Source: Acrocarpospora catenulata (GTDB lineage Bacteria > Actinomycetota > Actinomycetes > Streptosporangiales > Streptosporangiaceae). Taken from it: 64,000 nt of DNA. The notes under the pieces were generated by a model that worked only from the letters and a program-made list of their open reading frames with translations, did not search any database and was not told the DNA's origin. Both the position numbers and the translations under genes were made by a program. The stretch covers positions 1 to 64,000 of the forward strand of contig NZ_JAHCST010000048.1 in the NCBI RefSeq assembly GCF_018476525.1. Direction: 5' to 3'. This document shows positions 19,317-27,015 of this stretch, piece by piece; within the stretch, counting starts at the first letter, position 1; the number at the start of each line of letters is the position of its first letter.

Positions 19317-20470
19317 CGCAACCCCCTGGCCACCGACAGCGCCTCGTCGGCGCTCAGCGAACCGGCCACCGCGGTGACCACACCGTCGCTCACCCAGACC
19401 ACGGCAGCCATCGTGCCGTCGCGCGGGGTGAGCACCGTGGCCGGCACCCCGCCGACGTCGGCGGTGGTGCTCGTGGACTGTTCGGTCGCCGTGAACAGGG
19501 GTAGCGTCATCGCCTCGCCGGAGAAGCCGCGCAGCTGCGAGGCGACGTCCTCGGGCAGCACGCGCAGGGACAGCAGGTAGTCGCGAGCCGTGTCGAACGG
19601 GACGCCCGAGGAGTACGCGGTGGGTGCGATAGCGCGCGCCACGATCAGGGCGGGGAAGGGGCGGTTCGCCGACCAGACCGCGGCGAGCCCCGGACCCGCG
19701 ACCAGCTGGAACTGGCTGCCGTCCAGGCCCGGGGGTGGTGGTGGCGCCGTCTGGCCGGCCGCCGCGGCGGTCCGCGCCGCCTTCTCGGCCGAGAAGGTGA
19801 ACACCGCGCTCGCCCGGGCGCCGACGTGGTAGGTGGGTTCTCCCGTCACGCCGCGGGGCAGCTCGGCCACCCGCGGGACGGAGAGACCGCTGGCCTTCTC
19901 CGCGGCGGCGGCGTCGGCGACCTGGCGCACGTCGACCTGTCCGGTGACCTCCAGTTTCCCGAAGGCGGACAGGTCGGGCAGTTTGACCAGGTCGGCCCGG
20001 GGGGCGGTGACCGGTGCGATCTGCTCGGTCCGGAAGATCTGCAGCCAGTCCACGGCGGCCGCGGCACCGGCCCCGGCCAGCAGGACGACGACGCCGACCA
20101 CGGCGACCACCGGGCTGCGCAGCACCGCACGCCAACGGCGGGCGGGGGAGGCAGAGGAGCCAGGGGCCGCCCGCCCTTCCTCGGCGAGCGCGCGCGACAG
20201 GCGGCGCCACCCCGCGTCCACGTCCACGTCGGACTCGACGCTCAGGGACTCGACGCTCACGGACTGGACGCTGACGGACTCGACTTTCGCGGACTGGACG
20301 CTCGCGGACTGGACGCTCAGGGCCGCGCTGGCGACCGCCGCGTCCTCCTGGGCGGCCGCCAGTCCGGACAGGCACGCCGGGCAGCCGGCGACGTGCTCGC
20401 GATCGGCCTCGGCGACGCCGGCCGGCTCGTCCAGGAGCCGGCGCAGCGTGCCGTCAGTCGGATGACGCAT
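19304..20470 (-). CDS. membrane anti-sigma factor with zinc-finger domain and pentapeptide-repeat linker
   Basis: 388 residues. The N-terminal zinc-binding anti-sigma motif is HxxxCxxC (H-VAG-C-PA-C, near residues 26-33). A linker of repeated SVQSx/SVESx units (about 51-82) follows, then one membrane helix (about 120-140) and a large extracytoplasmic domain of unknown fold. The ATG lies inside the 3' end of the sigma gene (17-bp overlap). It presumably holds the ECF sigma factor at the membrane until a signal reaches the outer domain. The repeat linker is unusual. Confidence 0.78.
   Translation of the reverse strand: MRHPTDGTLRRLLDEPAGVAEADREHVAGCPACLSGLAAAQEDAAVASAALSVQSASVQSAKVESVSVQSVSVESLSVESDVDVDAGWRRLSRALAEEGRAAPGSSASPARRWRAVLRSPVVAVVGVVVLLAGAGAAAAVDWLQIFRTEQIAPVTAPRADLVKLPDLSAFGKLEVTGQVDVRQVADAAAAEKASGLSVPRVAELPRGVTGEPTYHVGARASAVFTFSAEKAARTAAAAGQTAPPPPPGLDGSQFQLVAGPGLAAVWSANRPFPALIVARAIAPTAYSSGVPFDTARDYLLSLRVLPEDVASQLRGFSGEAMTLPLFTATEQSTSTTADVGGVPATVLTPRDGTMAAVVWVSDGVVTAVAGSLSADEALSVARGLRWNR
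20231..20320 (-). repeat. six 15-bp tandem repeats inside the anti-sigma gene
   Basis: Six head-to-tail 15-bp units on the plus strand of form GGACTSGACGCTSRS encode variants of a five-residue unit, SVQSx or SVESx. Being a multiple of three, copy-number change keeps the frame and only alters linker length between the sigma-binding domain and the membrane. Confidence 0.9.
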
Positions 20471-20978
20471 GACGGTTCAACTCCTCGCGCAGAGCGGACT
20501 CGGCGCGTCGCACGGTGGTGCCCACGCTGCCGGGGGAAAGATCGAGAGCGGCGGCGACCTCGGCGTAGCTGAGGCCGCTGTGCCGCAGGACGAGGGCGAC
20601 GGCCTGTCTGCGGGGCAGCCGCGCCAGTGCCGCCCGCACCCGGCGGCGCTCGTCGCGGGTCACGACCGCGTCGGCGACATCCGGGCTGACGCCATCGCCA
20701 CCGTCGGCGGCCTCTTCACGCCAGGCCCGACGACGGCCGGAGCGGAGGTGGTTCAGCGCGGTGTGCGCCGCGGCGACGGACAACCAGCCCACCGCCTCCC
20801 CGGCCGGTATCGAGGAGCGCCCGAAGGTCAGGAACACCTCCTGCGCCACGTCCTCGGCCTCGTCTCGGGAACCGAGCACCCGGGCGGCGACCGCGACGAC
20901 TCGCGGATAGGCCGACCGGAAGACCTGTTCGAGGTCGGCTCTGACAGTCACCTGTCCCGGAGGACCCGACACCACCAC
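20454..20978 (-). CDS. ECF RNA polymerase sigma factor
   Basis: 174 residues. Region 2 (about 20-80) carries the SRDEAEDVAQEVFLTF motif, and region 4 (about 110-165) has LPRRQAVALVLRHSGLSYAEVAA. I chose the GTG at 20978 because GGAGGG stands five bases before it; a longer reading to 21107 lacks family similarity. It is first of four overlapping genes with its zinc-finger anti-sigma factor and an ABC transporter, so the sigma factor probably controls export in response to an envelope or toxic signal. Confidence 0.88.
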   Translation of the reverse strand: MVVSGPPGQVTVRADLEQVFRSAYPRVVAVAARVLGSRDEAEDVAQEVFLTFGRSSIPAGEAVGWLSVAAAHTALNHLRSGRRRAWREEAADGGDGVSPDVADAVVTRDERRRVRAALARLPRRQAVALVLRHSGLSYAEVAAALDLSPGSVGTTVRRAESALREELNRHASSD

Positions 20979-21179
20979 GCCGTCCCTCCGCTCGGCCCGC
21001 CTGGCCGCCGCGCCGTGGCCGCCACTCAACAGGACAGCCGGGGCGCTCCCACCATGCCCTACAACATCCACATTCGTAGAGCACCGCCGACGTCCCAGAT
21101 GTGACACCGGCCGATCGAAATGGTCGCGGATGCGGTACGAGACCGCCAGACCGGCTCCAGGATGGCTCCAGGGACGGCT

Positions 21180-22121
21180 CTAGTACGGCTTGCGGCGGCG
21201 CGGGTCCTCTTCCGGCTGCTCGCCGTGGATCGGGTAGACGGCGGTTCCGTCGCCCACGTGCTGGCCCGGGATGGGCTCCTGGACGGTCCGCTCGATCACG
21301 TACCCCTGCGCGTAGTGCTCCTGGTGCGGGGCGACGTACGGGGGCTGCCCCTCCTGGCCCGGGTACACGTAGGGCGGCTGCGGGTACGGCATCGGATACG
21401 GCACCGGCACGTAGCTGACCACCTGCGGCGCGTACGGCTGGACCGGGTAGCCGGGGTAGGGCACCATCCCGCCGTGGGCCATCGGCATGCCGGGGCCGAG
21501 CGCGTGCGGGGGGATCGGCCCGGCGCGGCGTACGGCGGCGGCGTGGGCCAGGCGGCGCAGCCGGCCCTCGAAGACCAGCCAGCCGAGCAGCGCGAGCAGC
21601 ACCAGCAGGGCGGCCGGGGCGGCCAGCTTCCGGCTCAGGTTGACCTGGTCGAACTCGGGGCTGGCGTTGCGGATCTCGATCGGCACGGTCTGCGGCTCGG
21701 GATCGGTGAAGGCCGGGCCCGACGCGCTCGGCTCGGTGGTCGGCCTCGCCGGCGGGAGCTGAACCGCTTCCTCGGACTCGGTGGCGGTCTCGCTCGGCGG
21801 CTCGATGATCGGATCGCCGGTGGGTAACGTCTGCGCAACCGTCGGAATCGGCGCCGGTGTCGTCGACGGCGCTTCCGGCTGCGAGGCCGCGCCTGACGGC
21901 GACGGGGTGACCGTCTGGGTGACCGTGACCACCGGATCCGCCGTGGGATCCCCGCTCCCGGACACCGTCATGGTCACGGTGATCGTGTCACATTCCCCTT
22001 GGGCGCACGGATCCACCGGCCCCGCGTAGGCGCTGGCGGCCGCGATCATCACAACCACGCCGACCGACGCCAAGGTAGCGGCCACCGTGGACGCGACCCG
22101 TCGTCGCACGCGTCCAACCAC
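21180..22121 (-). CDS. secreted/membrane protein with proline-rich cytoplasmic tail, unknown function
   Basis: 313 residues. An N-terminal signal or anchor segment (about 10-33) is followed by a short domain with a Cys pair (DPCAQGECD). A Thr/Pro/Ser-rich stretch comes next, then a membrane helix near 168-187 and a C-terminal tail rich in Pro, Tyr and Gly (PYPGYPVQPYAP). GTG start with GGGAGG upstream. The Pro/Tyr tail resembles low-complexity tails of actinobacterial envelope proteins. It lies just upstream of the sigma gene in the same direction but about 200 bp away, so it is probably separate. No family recognised. Confidence 0.7.
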   Translation of the reverse strand: MVGRVRRRVASTVAATLASVGVVVMIAAASAYAGPVDPCAQGECDTITVTMTVSGSGDPTADPVVTVTQTVTPSPSGAASQPEAPSTTPAPIPTVAQTLPTGDPIIEPPSETATESEEAVQLPPARPTTEPSASGPAFTDPEPQTVPIEIRNASPEFDQVNLSRKLAAPAALLVLLALLGWLVFEGRLRRLAHAAAVRRAGPIPPHALGPGMPMAHGGMVPYPGYPVQPYAPQVVSYVPVPYPMPYPQPPYVYPGQEGQPPYVAPHQEHYAQGYVIERTVQEPIPGQHVGDGTAVYPIHGEQPEEDPRRRKPY

Positions 22122-22268
22122 CGCGACCTCCCACGACCATCAAACTTTTCCGAGCCAAGCAAATACTAGTCACGCAAAGCTCAGGTAAACCTACCGCCAA
22201 GCCACAACCACCCAATATCAACCAAACCTCGGCTCCACCGCTACAGATGCCGACGATATGGTCGGGGG

Positions 22269-23162
22269 ATGACTGAGCGGCGGTTGTTGCTGGTGCACGC
22301 CCATCCCGACGACGAGAGCATCGGGACCGGGGCGACGATGGCGAAGTACGCCGCCGAGGGGGCCCAGGTCACGCTGGTGACCTGCACGCTGGGGGAAGAA
22401 GGGGAGATCATCCCGCCGGAGCTGGCGCATCTGGCGGGGGAGGACGCGCTGGGCGAGTACCGGACGGGGGAGCTGGCGCGGGCCTGTGCCGCCCTCGGGG
22501 TGAGCGACCACCGGTTTCTCGGGGGTCCGGGTCGCTGGCGGGACTCCGGGATGATGGGCGCGGCCAGCAACGGTGATCCGCGGTGCTTCTGGCGGGCTGA
22601 CGTGGGGGAAGCCGCCCGGCTGCTGGTGGAGGTGATCGAGGAGGTCCGGCCGCAGGTCATGGTGACCTATGACGAGATCGGGTTCTACGGGCACCCCGAT
22701 CACATCAAGGCCCACCGGGTGGCGTGGCGGGCGTTCCAGACGGTCCGGGGGAGTTCGGTGGAGGTCGCGAAGTTCTACCACACGGCGCTGGCGCGGTCGG
22801 TGATGCGGCGGTCGGCGGAGGCGATGCGGGCGGCGGGCGCGGCGTTCCCGGCCTTCTGGGCGGAGGGGGCGATCGATGACCTCCCGTTCGGGGCCGAGGA
22901 CACGGAGATCACCACGGAGGTCGACGCCCGGCCGTACGCGGAGGCCAAGCTGGCGGCGATGCGGGCGCACGCGACGCAGATCTCGGTGGACGCGCCCTGG
23001 TTCGCGCTGTCCAACAACATCGGGCAGGAGGTGCTGGGGGTCGAGCACTTCATCCTGGCCGACGGGGTGCGCGGTCCGGGCGGGCCTGGGGCGCCGGTCG
23101 AGGCCGGGGGGATCGGCGAGCCCTATGACCTGGAGGTCGGGCTCTTCTCGGGGATCGGCTAA
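22269..23162 (+). CDS. mshB: mycothiol biosynthesis deacetylase MshB
   Basis: 297 residues of the PIG-L/LmbE family. Metal-binding HAHPDDE is at the N-terminus (about 10-16) and GHPDH supplies the third zinc ligand. The family member MshB deacetylates GlcNAc-inositol to GlcN-inositol in mycothiol synthesis. PIG-L homologues are diverse, but the length, internal motifs and the following small membrane protein match the actinobacterial mshB locus. ATG start after GGGGG. Confidence 0.87.
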   Translation: MTERRLLLVHAHPDDESIGTGATMAKYAAEGAQVTLVTCTLGEEGEIIPPELAHLAGEDALGEYRTGELARACAALGVSDHRFLGGPGRWRDSGMMGAASNGDPRCFWRADVGEAARLLVEVIEEVRPQVMVTYDEIGFYGHPDHIKAHRVAWRAFQTVRGSSVEVAKFYHTALARSVMRRSAEAMRAAGAAFPAFWAEGAIDDLPFGAEDTEITTEVDARPYAEAKLAAMRAHATQISVDAPWFALSNNIGQEVLGVEHFILADGVRGPGGPGAPVEAGGIGEPYDLEVGLFSGIG

Positions 23163-23172
23163 CCTCGGCGGC

Positions 23173-23625
23173 ATGATGGGCATGCTCGCCCCGGGGGTCG
23201 CCCCGGAGGTTCCGGACGGTTCCGAACTCCCGGGCGCTCGGGCGGCGGCCATCACCGGGGCCGCGTACGGCGTGCTGCTCATCCTCGGGGTGGTGCTCGG
23301 CGTGCTGGGCGGTTTCAGCCACGCGTGGTACCTGCAGGACATCCCGATCGCGGCGGTGGGGTGGGTCGTGGCGCTGTTCGCGCTGCCGTGGGGCATGGGC
23401 CGGTTGATGGGGACCCGGCTGGCCGCGCTGCTGCCCATGCTCTCCTGGCTGCTGGTCTCCTTCGTCCTGTCCGGCCGCCGCCCCGAGGGCGACCTGACCA
23501 TCGCCGGCGACCTGGCCGGCTATGTCTACCTGTACGGCGGCATGCTGGCCTCCGCGGTCGCCGTCCTGTTGATCCCCTCAACGGGGGGCTCCTGGCTACT
23601 TCGGCAAAATGTCCGAATAAAGTAA
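23173..23625 (+). CDS. small four-helix membrane protein (DUF6113-like)
   Basis: 150 residues with four hydrophobic helices (about 27-48, 57-76, 83-98, 115-135) and short loops. It starts 10 bp after mshB, with an ATG-ATG pair at 23173/23176, so it is co-transcribed. Streptomyces and related genera keep a similar protein directly behind mshB. Function unknown. Confidence 0.75.
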   Translation: MMGMLAPGVAPEVPDGSELPGARAAAITGAAYGVLLILGVVLGVLGGFSHAWYLQDIPIAAVGWVVALFALPWGMGRLMGTRLAALLPMLSWLLVSFVLSGRRPEGDLTIAGDLAGYVYLYGGMLASAVAVLLIPSTGGSWLLRQNVRIK

Positions 23626-23629
23626 CCCC

Positions 23630-24109
23630 GTGTACGCAGACAGGGACCTCTACCGCAAGGTGGTCGGCCGCTTCGCCACCGGCATCGCCATCGTGACCAC
23701 GGTGGACGAGGGCATGGACCACGCCATGACGGTCAACTCCTTCAGCTCGGTCTCCCTGGACCCGCTGCTCGCCCTGTTCTGCGCCGAGAAGATCGCCCGG
23801 TTCCACGACTCCGTGCTCAGGTCCGGCGTCTGGGGCGTGTCCGTGCTCGCCGCCGAGGCCGAGGAAACCTCCCGCTTCTTCGCCCACCGGGGCCGTCCGC
23901 TGGCCGGCCGGCTGGCCGGGCACCCCCACCACCGGGGCATGTTAGGGGTGCCGCTGCTGGACGAGGCGATCGCCACCCTGGAGTGCCGGACCACGGCCAC
24001 CCACTCCGCCGGTGACCACACGATCATCGTCGGCTCGGTCGAGACGGTGGGCACCCCCCAGGACGGTGAGCCCCTCCTGTACCACGAAGGCCGTTACCGT
24101 CGCCTGTGA
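23630..24109 (+). CDS. flavin reductase-like domain protein
   Basis: 159 residues resembling the FMN-binding split-barrel flavin reductases (HpaC-like): RFATGIAIVTT near the N-terminus, TVNSFSSVSLDPLL and SAGDHTIIVGSVE. Such proteins reduce FMN/FAD with NAD(P)H or bind FMN for a partner monooxygenase. No monooxygenase gene lies next to it. GTG start 4 bp after the membrane-protein stop; its own stop overlaps the next start by 4 bp. Confidence 0.87.
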   Translation: MYADRDLYRKVVGRFATGIAIVTTVDEGMDHAMTVNSFSSVSLDPLLALFCAEKIARFHDSVLRSGVWGVSVLAAEAEETSRFFAHRGRPLAGRLAGHPHHRGMLGVPLLDEAIATLECRTTATHSAGDHTIIVGSVETVGTPQDGEPLLYHEGRYRRL

Positions 24110-24543
24110 TCCGGGTCACCATGGGAGGCATGAAGCCACGCCACCAGGCCCGGCGGGTGATCAACTGGGTGAACCTGTCCACGCCGCTCGGCCTGCTCAT
24201 CGCCCGCGTCGGCGGCGCCACCGTCCGCCGGGGCGACCTCGGCCTGGTGTACGCGCACGGCTACCGCATCCCGTTCCCGATCGCCGGCGCGTTCACCGTG
24301 GGCAACGTCATCCTCACCAAGCACCCCGACGGGTTCCTGCACGGCAGGCTGCTGGCCCACGAGGCCAGGCACGCCTCCCAGTACGCCGCCTGCCTCGGCC
24401 TGCCGATGCTGGTGCTGTACGTGCTGAACCTGACGCTCTCGTACGCGGTCACCGGAGACCTGGCGTCCTGGAACGTGTTCGAGCGCATGGCCAACCTGGA
24501 GGACGGCGGCTACCGCCGCTGCCCGCCCCGCTGGCGGCGCTAG
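24106..24543 (+). CDS. conserved hypothetical protein with HEARH motif
   Basis: About 145 residues. A central LLAHEARHASQYA segment resembles an HExxH-type metal site but reads HEARH and is not proof of a protease. One hydrophobic stretch (LPMLVLYVLNLTLSYAV) follows. The GTG at 24106 overlaps the flavin reductase stop (GTGA); ATGs at 24121 and 24130 are alternatives. Its TAG stop is shared with that of the convergent CysRS gene through the palindrome CTAG. No family is recognised with certainty. Confidence 0.6.
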   Translation: MIRVTMGGMKPRHQARRVINWVNLSTPLGLLIARVGGATVRRGDLGLVYAHGYRIPFPIAGAFTVGNVILTKHPDGFLHGRLLAHEARHASQYAACLGLPMLVLYVLNLTLSYAVTGDLASWNVFERMANLEDGGYRRCPPRWRR

Positions 24544-25922
24544 AACGTCCAGGTCTGCCCGGAAGGGGTGTCCGCGACCTTGACCCCGAGGCCCGCGAGC
24601 GTCTCCCGGAGCCGGTCGGAGCCCGCCCAGTCCCGGGCCTCCCGGGCGCGGGCGCGCTGCTCCAGCAGTTCGGCCGCGCCCGGCGGCAGCGCGGGCACCT
24701 TGCCGATCTCGGTGGACAGGTCCAGGCCCAGGAGGTGGTCGAAGTGCAGGAAGGTCTCGAACTTGGCGCCGGGGGCCACGTCCTCGGCCCGTTCCAGCTC
24801 GCGCAGCACGCGCAGCGCGGCGGGGGTGTCCAGGTCGTCGTCGAAGCAGGACTGCACGCGCTCGCGGTACCCGGCGTCGATGGGCCTGCTGGGTGACTCC
24901 GCCCATTCGGCCACCTTGGCGCGCCAGCGCCGTACGGTACGGTCGGCCGCCCGGAGGGTGTCCCAGGTGAGGTTCATCTGCTGGCGGTGGCGGTGTTCCA
25001 TCAGCGCCAGCCGTACCGCGAGGGGGTCGAGGCCCTCGGCGACCACGTCGGCCAGCAGCACCACGTTGCCGGTGGACTTGGCCATCTTGCGGCCGTCGAA
25101 GAGCAGGTGCTCGCCGTGCGCCCAGTGGCGGACCACCTCGTGGCCGGTGGCCGCGTCGGACTGGGCCCGCTCGTCCTCGTGGTGCGGGAAGCGCAGGTCG
25201 ATGCCGCCGGTGTGCAGGTCGATGCGCTCGCCGAGGTAGTGCAGGGACATGGCCGAGCACTCGATGTGCCAGCCGGGGAAGCCGCGGCTCCACGGGGTGT
25301 CCCAGGTCATGTCGCGGTGGGAGTGCTTCCAGAGCGCCCAGTCGGCGTGGAAACGTTTGCGGGTGTCGACGCCGTCGACCCGGTGCCCGGGCCGCAGCGC
25401 CTCCAGCCGATTTCCCGAAATCTCGCCGTAGGAGGGGAAGGACTGGGCGTCGAAGAAGACCGAGCCGTCCGTGCCCACGTAGGCATGGCCCTTCTCGATG
25501 AGCTTGGCGATCAGCTCGATCATCAGGTCGATGGTCTCGGTGGCCCGGGGGGTGTGCTCCGGCGGGCGCAGGTTCAGCGCGAGCGCGTCCGACCGGAACG
25601 CCTCCTCGTAGAAGCGCGCGATCTCCAGCGAGGACCGGCCCTCGGCCCTGGCCTGGGCGAGGACCTTGTCCTCCCCGGTGGGGTCGATCTCCGCGTCGTC
25701 CACCAGATGCCCCACATCAGTGATGTTCTGGCAGACCACCGCCCGGGCCCCGTGCCGCTCGACCACCCGCCGGACCAGATCCGCGAACAGGTACGAACGG
25801 AAATTTCCGACATGGGCGAAGCGGTAGACGGTCGGCCCGCAGGTGTACATCCGCATCGAACGAGCCCCTGCGGGCAGAACCGGCAGCACCTGCCGGTGTC
25901 GCGTGTCATAGAGCCGCAACAT
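24540..25922 (-). CDS. cysS: cysteinyl-tRNA synthetase-like protein
   Basis: 460 residues. The class I start is CGPTVYRFAHVGNFR (HIGH-like HVGN). Zinc ligands lie at the first Cys, in HIECSAM and in FPHHEDE. The KMSKS loop reads KMAKS. A DALR-type helical domain follows and the C-terminus ends DTPSGQTW, as in true CysRS. The paralog MshC is shorter, has HLGH, and lacks the tRNA-binding part, so mycothiol ligase is less likely despite mshB nearby. Whether this is the only CysRS of the cell or a second copy cannot be told from the window. Confidence 0.78.
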   Translation of the reverse strand: MLRLYDTRHRQVLPVLPAGARSMRMYTCGPTVYRFAHVGNFRSYLFADLVRRVVERHGARAVVCQNITDVGHLVDDAEIDPTGEDKVLAQARAEGRSSLEIARFYEEAFRSDALALNLRPPEHTPRATETIDLMIELIAKLIEKGHAYVGTDGSVFFDAQSFPSYGEISGNRLEALRPGHRVDGVDTRKRFHADWALWKHSHRDMTWDTPWSRGFPGWHIECSAMSLHYLGERIDLHTGGIDLRFPHHEDERAQSDAATGHEVVRHWAHGEHLLFDGRKMAKSTGNVVLLADVVAEGLDPLAVRLALMEHRHRQQMNLTWDTLRAADRTVRRWRAKVAEWAESPSRPIDAGYRERVQSCFDDDLDTPAALRVLRELERAEDVAPGAKFETFLHFDHLLGLDLSTEIGKVPALPPGAAELLEQRARAREARDWAGSDRLRETLAGLGVKVADTPSGQTWTF

Positions 25923-25968
25923 GCTCCGAGCCTACCCACGGGGACCCATCCAGATCAGCTGTGCGAGA

Positions 25969-26955
25969 TCACCCGCGCAGCGTCAGTTTCGCCGACCCCA
26001 CCGCCACCCGCAGGCCGACCGGGGCGGCGCCCTTCACCTTGGTGGCCACCGTCAGCTTCACGCTCTTGCCCGGGGCCAGCTCGGGCAGCTTGCACCGCAG
26101 CACGGTCGCCGTGACCCTGCACGCCTTCGGCGCCTTCACCAGCTTGTTGGAGCCGAACGTCTTGCCGTACACGCTGAGGCCGGTCGCCGCCCGCGCCCCC
26201 GTGTTGGTGATCGTGATCGTGTACGCGTTCCGCCGCACCGCCCGCCCGGCCAGCTGGTACCGGATCGGCGGGAAGGCCAGCGCACGCAGCTGCGAGGCGG
26301 TCCCGTTGAACCGGTCGGCGCCCCCGGCGTGGTTGCCCTTGGCCGCGGACTGCCAGAAGGTGTGCTTCTTCCAGGCGGACGGCAGCTCACCCACCGACTT
26401 CCCCCAGCGCGCCAGCCACAGGGGATTGCGGGCGAACTCCAGCGAGTCCCCGGTGCAACTCCGCCACCAGGCCGTGGTCGTATAAATGATCACATCCCGC
26501 CGCGTCCACGCGCGGTACCGGTTGGCGAAGTCCCTGATCCAGTCGACCATCTCCTCCTGGGAGAGCCCGTAGCAGTGGTCAAGCTTGTTCAGGCTGTTGT
26601 ACGGGTTGTCCTCGACGTCCAGCACCCCCGGCAGGGTCTTGCCGTCAGGAGTCCACCGGCCCCCGTTCCGCACGAAGAAATCGGCCTGCGCGGCCCCGCC
26701 GGACTCGTGCGGCTGGGCGAAGTGGTAGGCCCCACGGTAGATCCCCGCCGTGGACGCCCCCGCGAACTGCGAGGCGAATCGCGGGCTCTTGTAGTCCAGC
26801 CCCTCGGTGGCGTGGATGAACGCGAACCCCGACCCCTTCTGGGACACCGACTCCCAGTCCACATCTCCCGTCCAGTTGGAGACGTCCACCCCCGGTATCC
26901 CGGCCACGGCCATCGCGACGGCAGGCGTCAGCAACCCCGTAAGTAAAAACTTCAC
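25969..26955 (-). CDS. secreted GH25 lysozyme (N-acetylmuramidase) with C-terminal beta domain
   Basis: 328 residues. A signal peptide of about 18 residues leads directly to the GH25 barrel: GIPGVDVSNW, ATEG, and LDVEDN with the catalytic Asp/Glu pair. The barrel ends near residue 200. The last ~110 residues look like an Ig/CARDB-like beta domain (YTITITNTGARA, LAPGKSVKLTV). It hydrolyses peptidoglycan outside the cell. I chose the GTG at 26955 because GGGGGGA stands seven bases upstream; a TTG at 26979 would add eight residues. Confidence 0.87.
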   Translation of the reverse strand: MKFLLTGLLTPAVAMAVAGIPGVDVSNWTGDVDWESVSQKGSGFAFIHATEGLDYKSPRFASQFAGASTAGIYRGAYHFAQPHESGGAAQADFFVRNGGRWTPDGKTLPGVLDVEDNPYNSLNKLDHCYGLSQEEMVDWIRDFANRYRAWTRRDVIIYTTTAWWRSCTGDSLEFARNPLWLARWGKSVGELPSAWKKHTFWQSAAKGNHAGGADRFNGTASQLRALAFPPIRYQLAGRAVRRNAYTITITNTGARAATGLSVYGKTFGSNKLVKAPKACRVTATVLRCKLPELAPGKSVKLTVATKVKGAAPVGLRVAVGSAKLTLRG

Positions 26956-27015
26956 GAAAAATCCCCCCGTAACGGACAAGTGCCGAAGATCCTGACAGAT
27001 CTCCGGCGACGCCCG

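Noticed and set aside
20231-20320. 15-bp repeat array considered as an intergenic or mobile repeat
   Set aside because: It is in frame inside a gene and encodes a regular pentapeptide; no inverted ends or target duplications.
24540-25922. MshC mycothiol ligase
   Set aside because: HVGN motif, full-length C-terminal domain and the DTPSGQTW ending favour CysRS over MshC.
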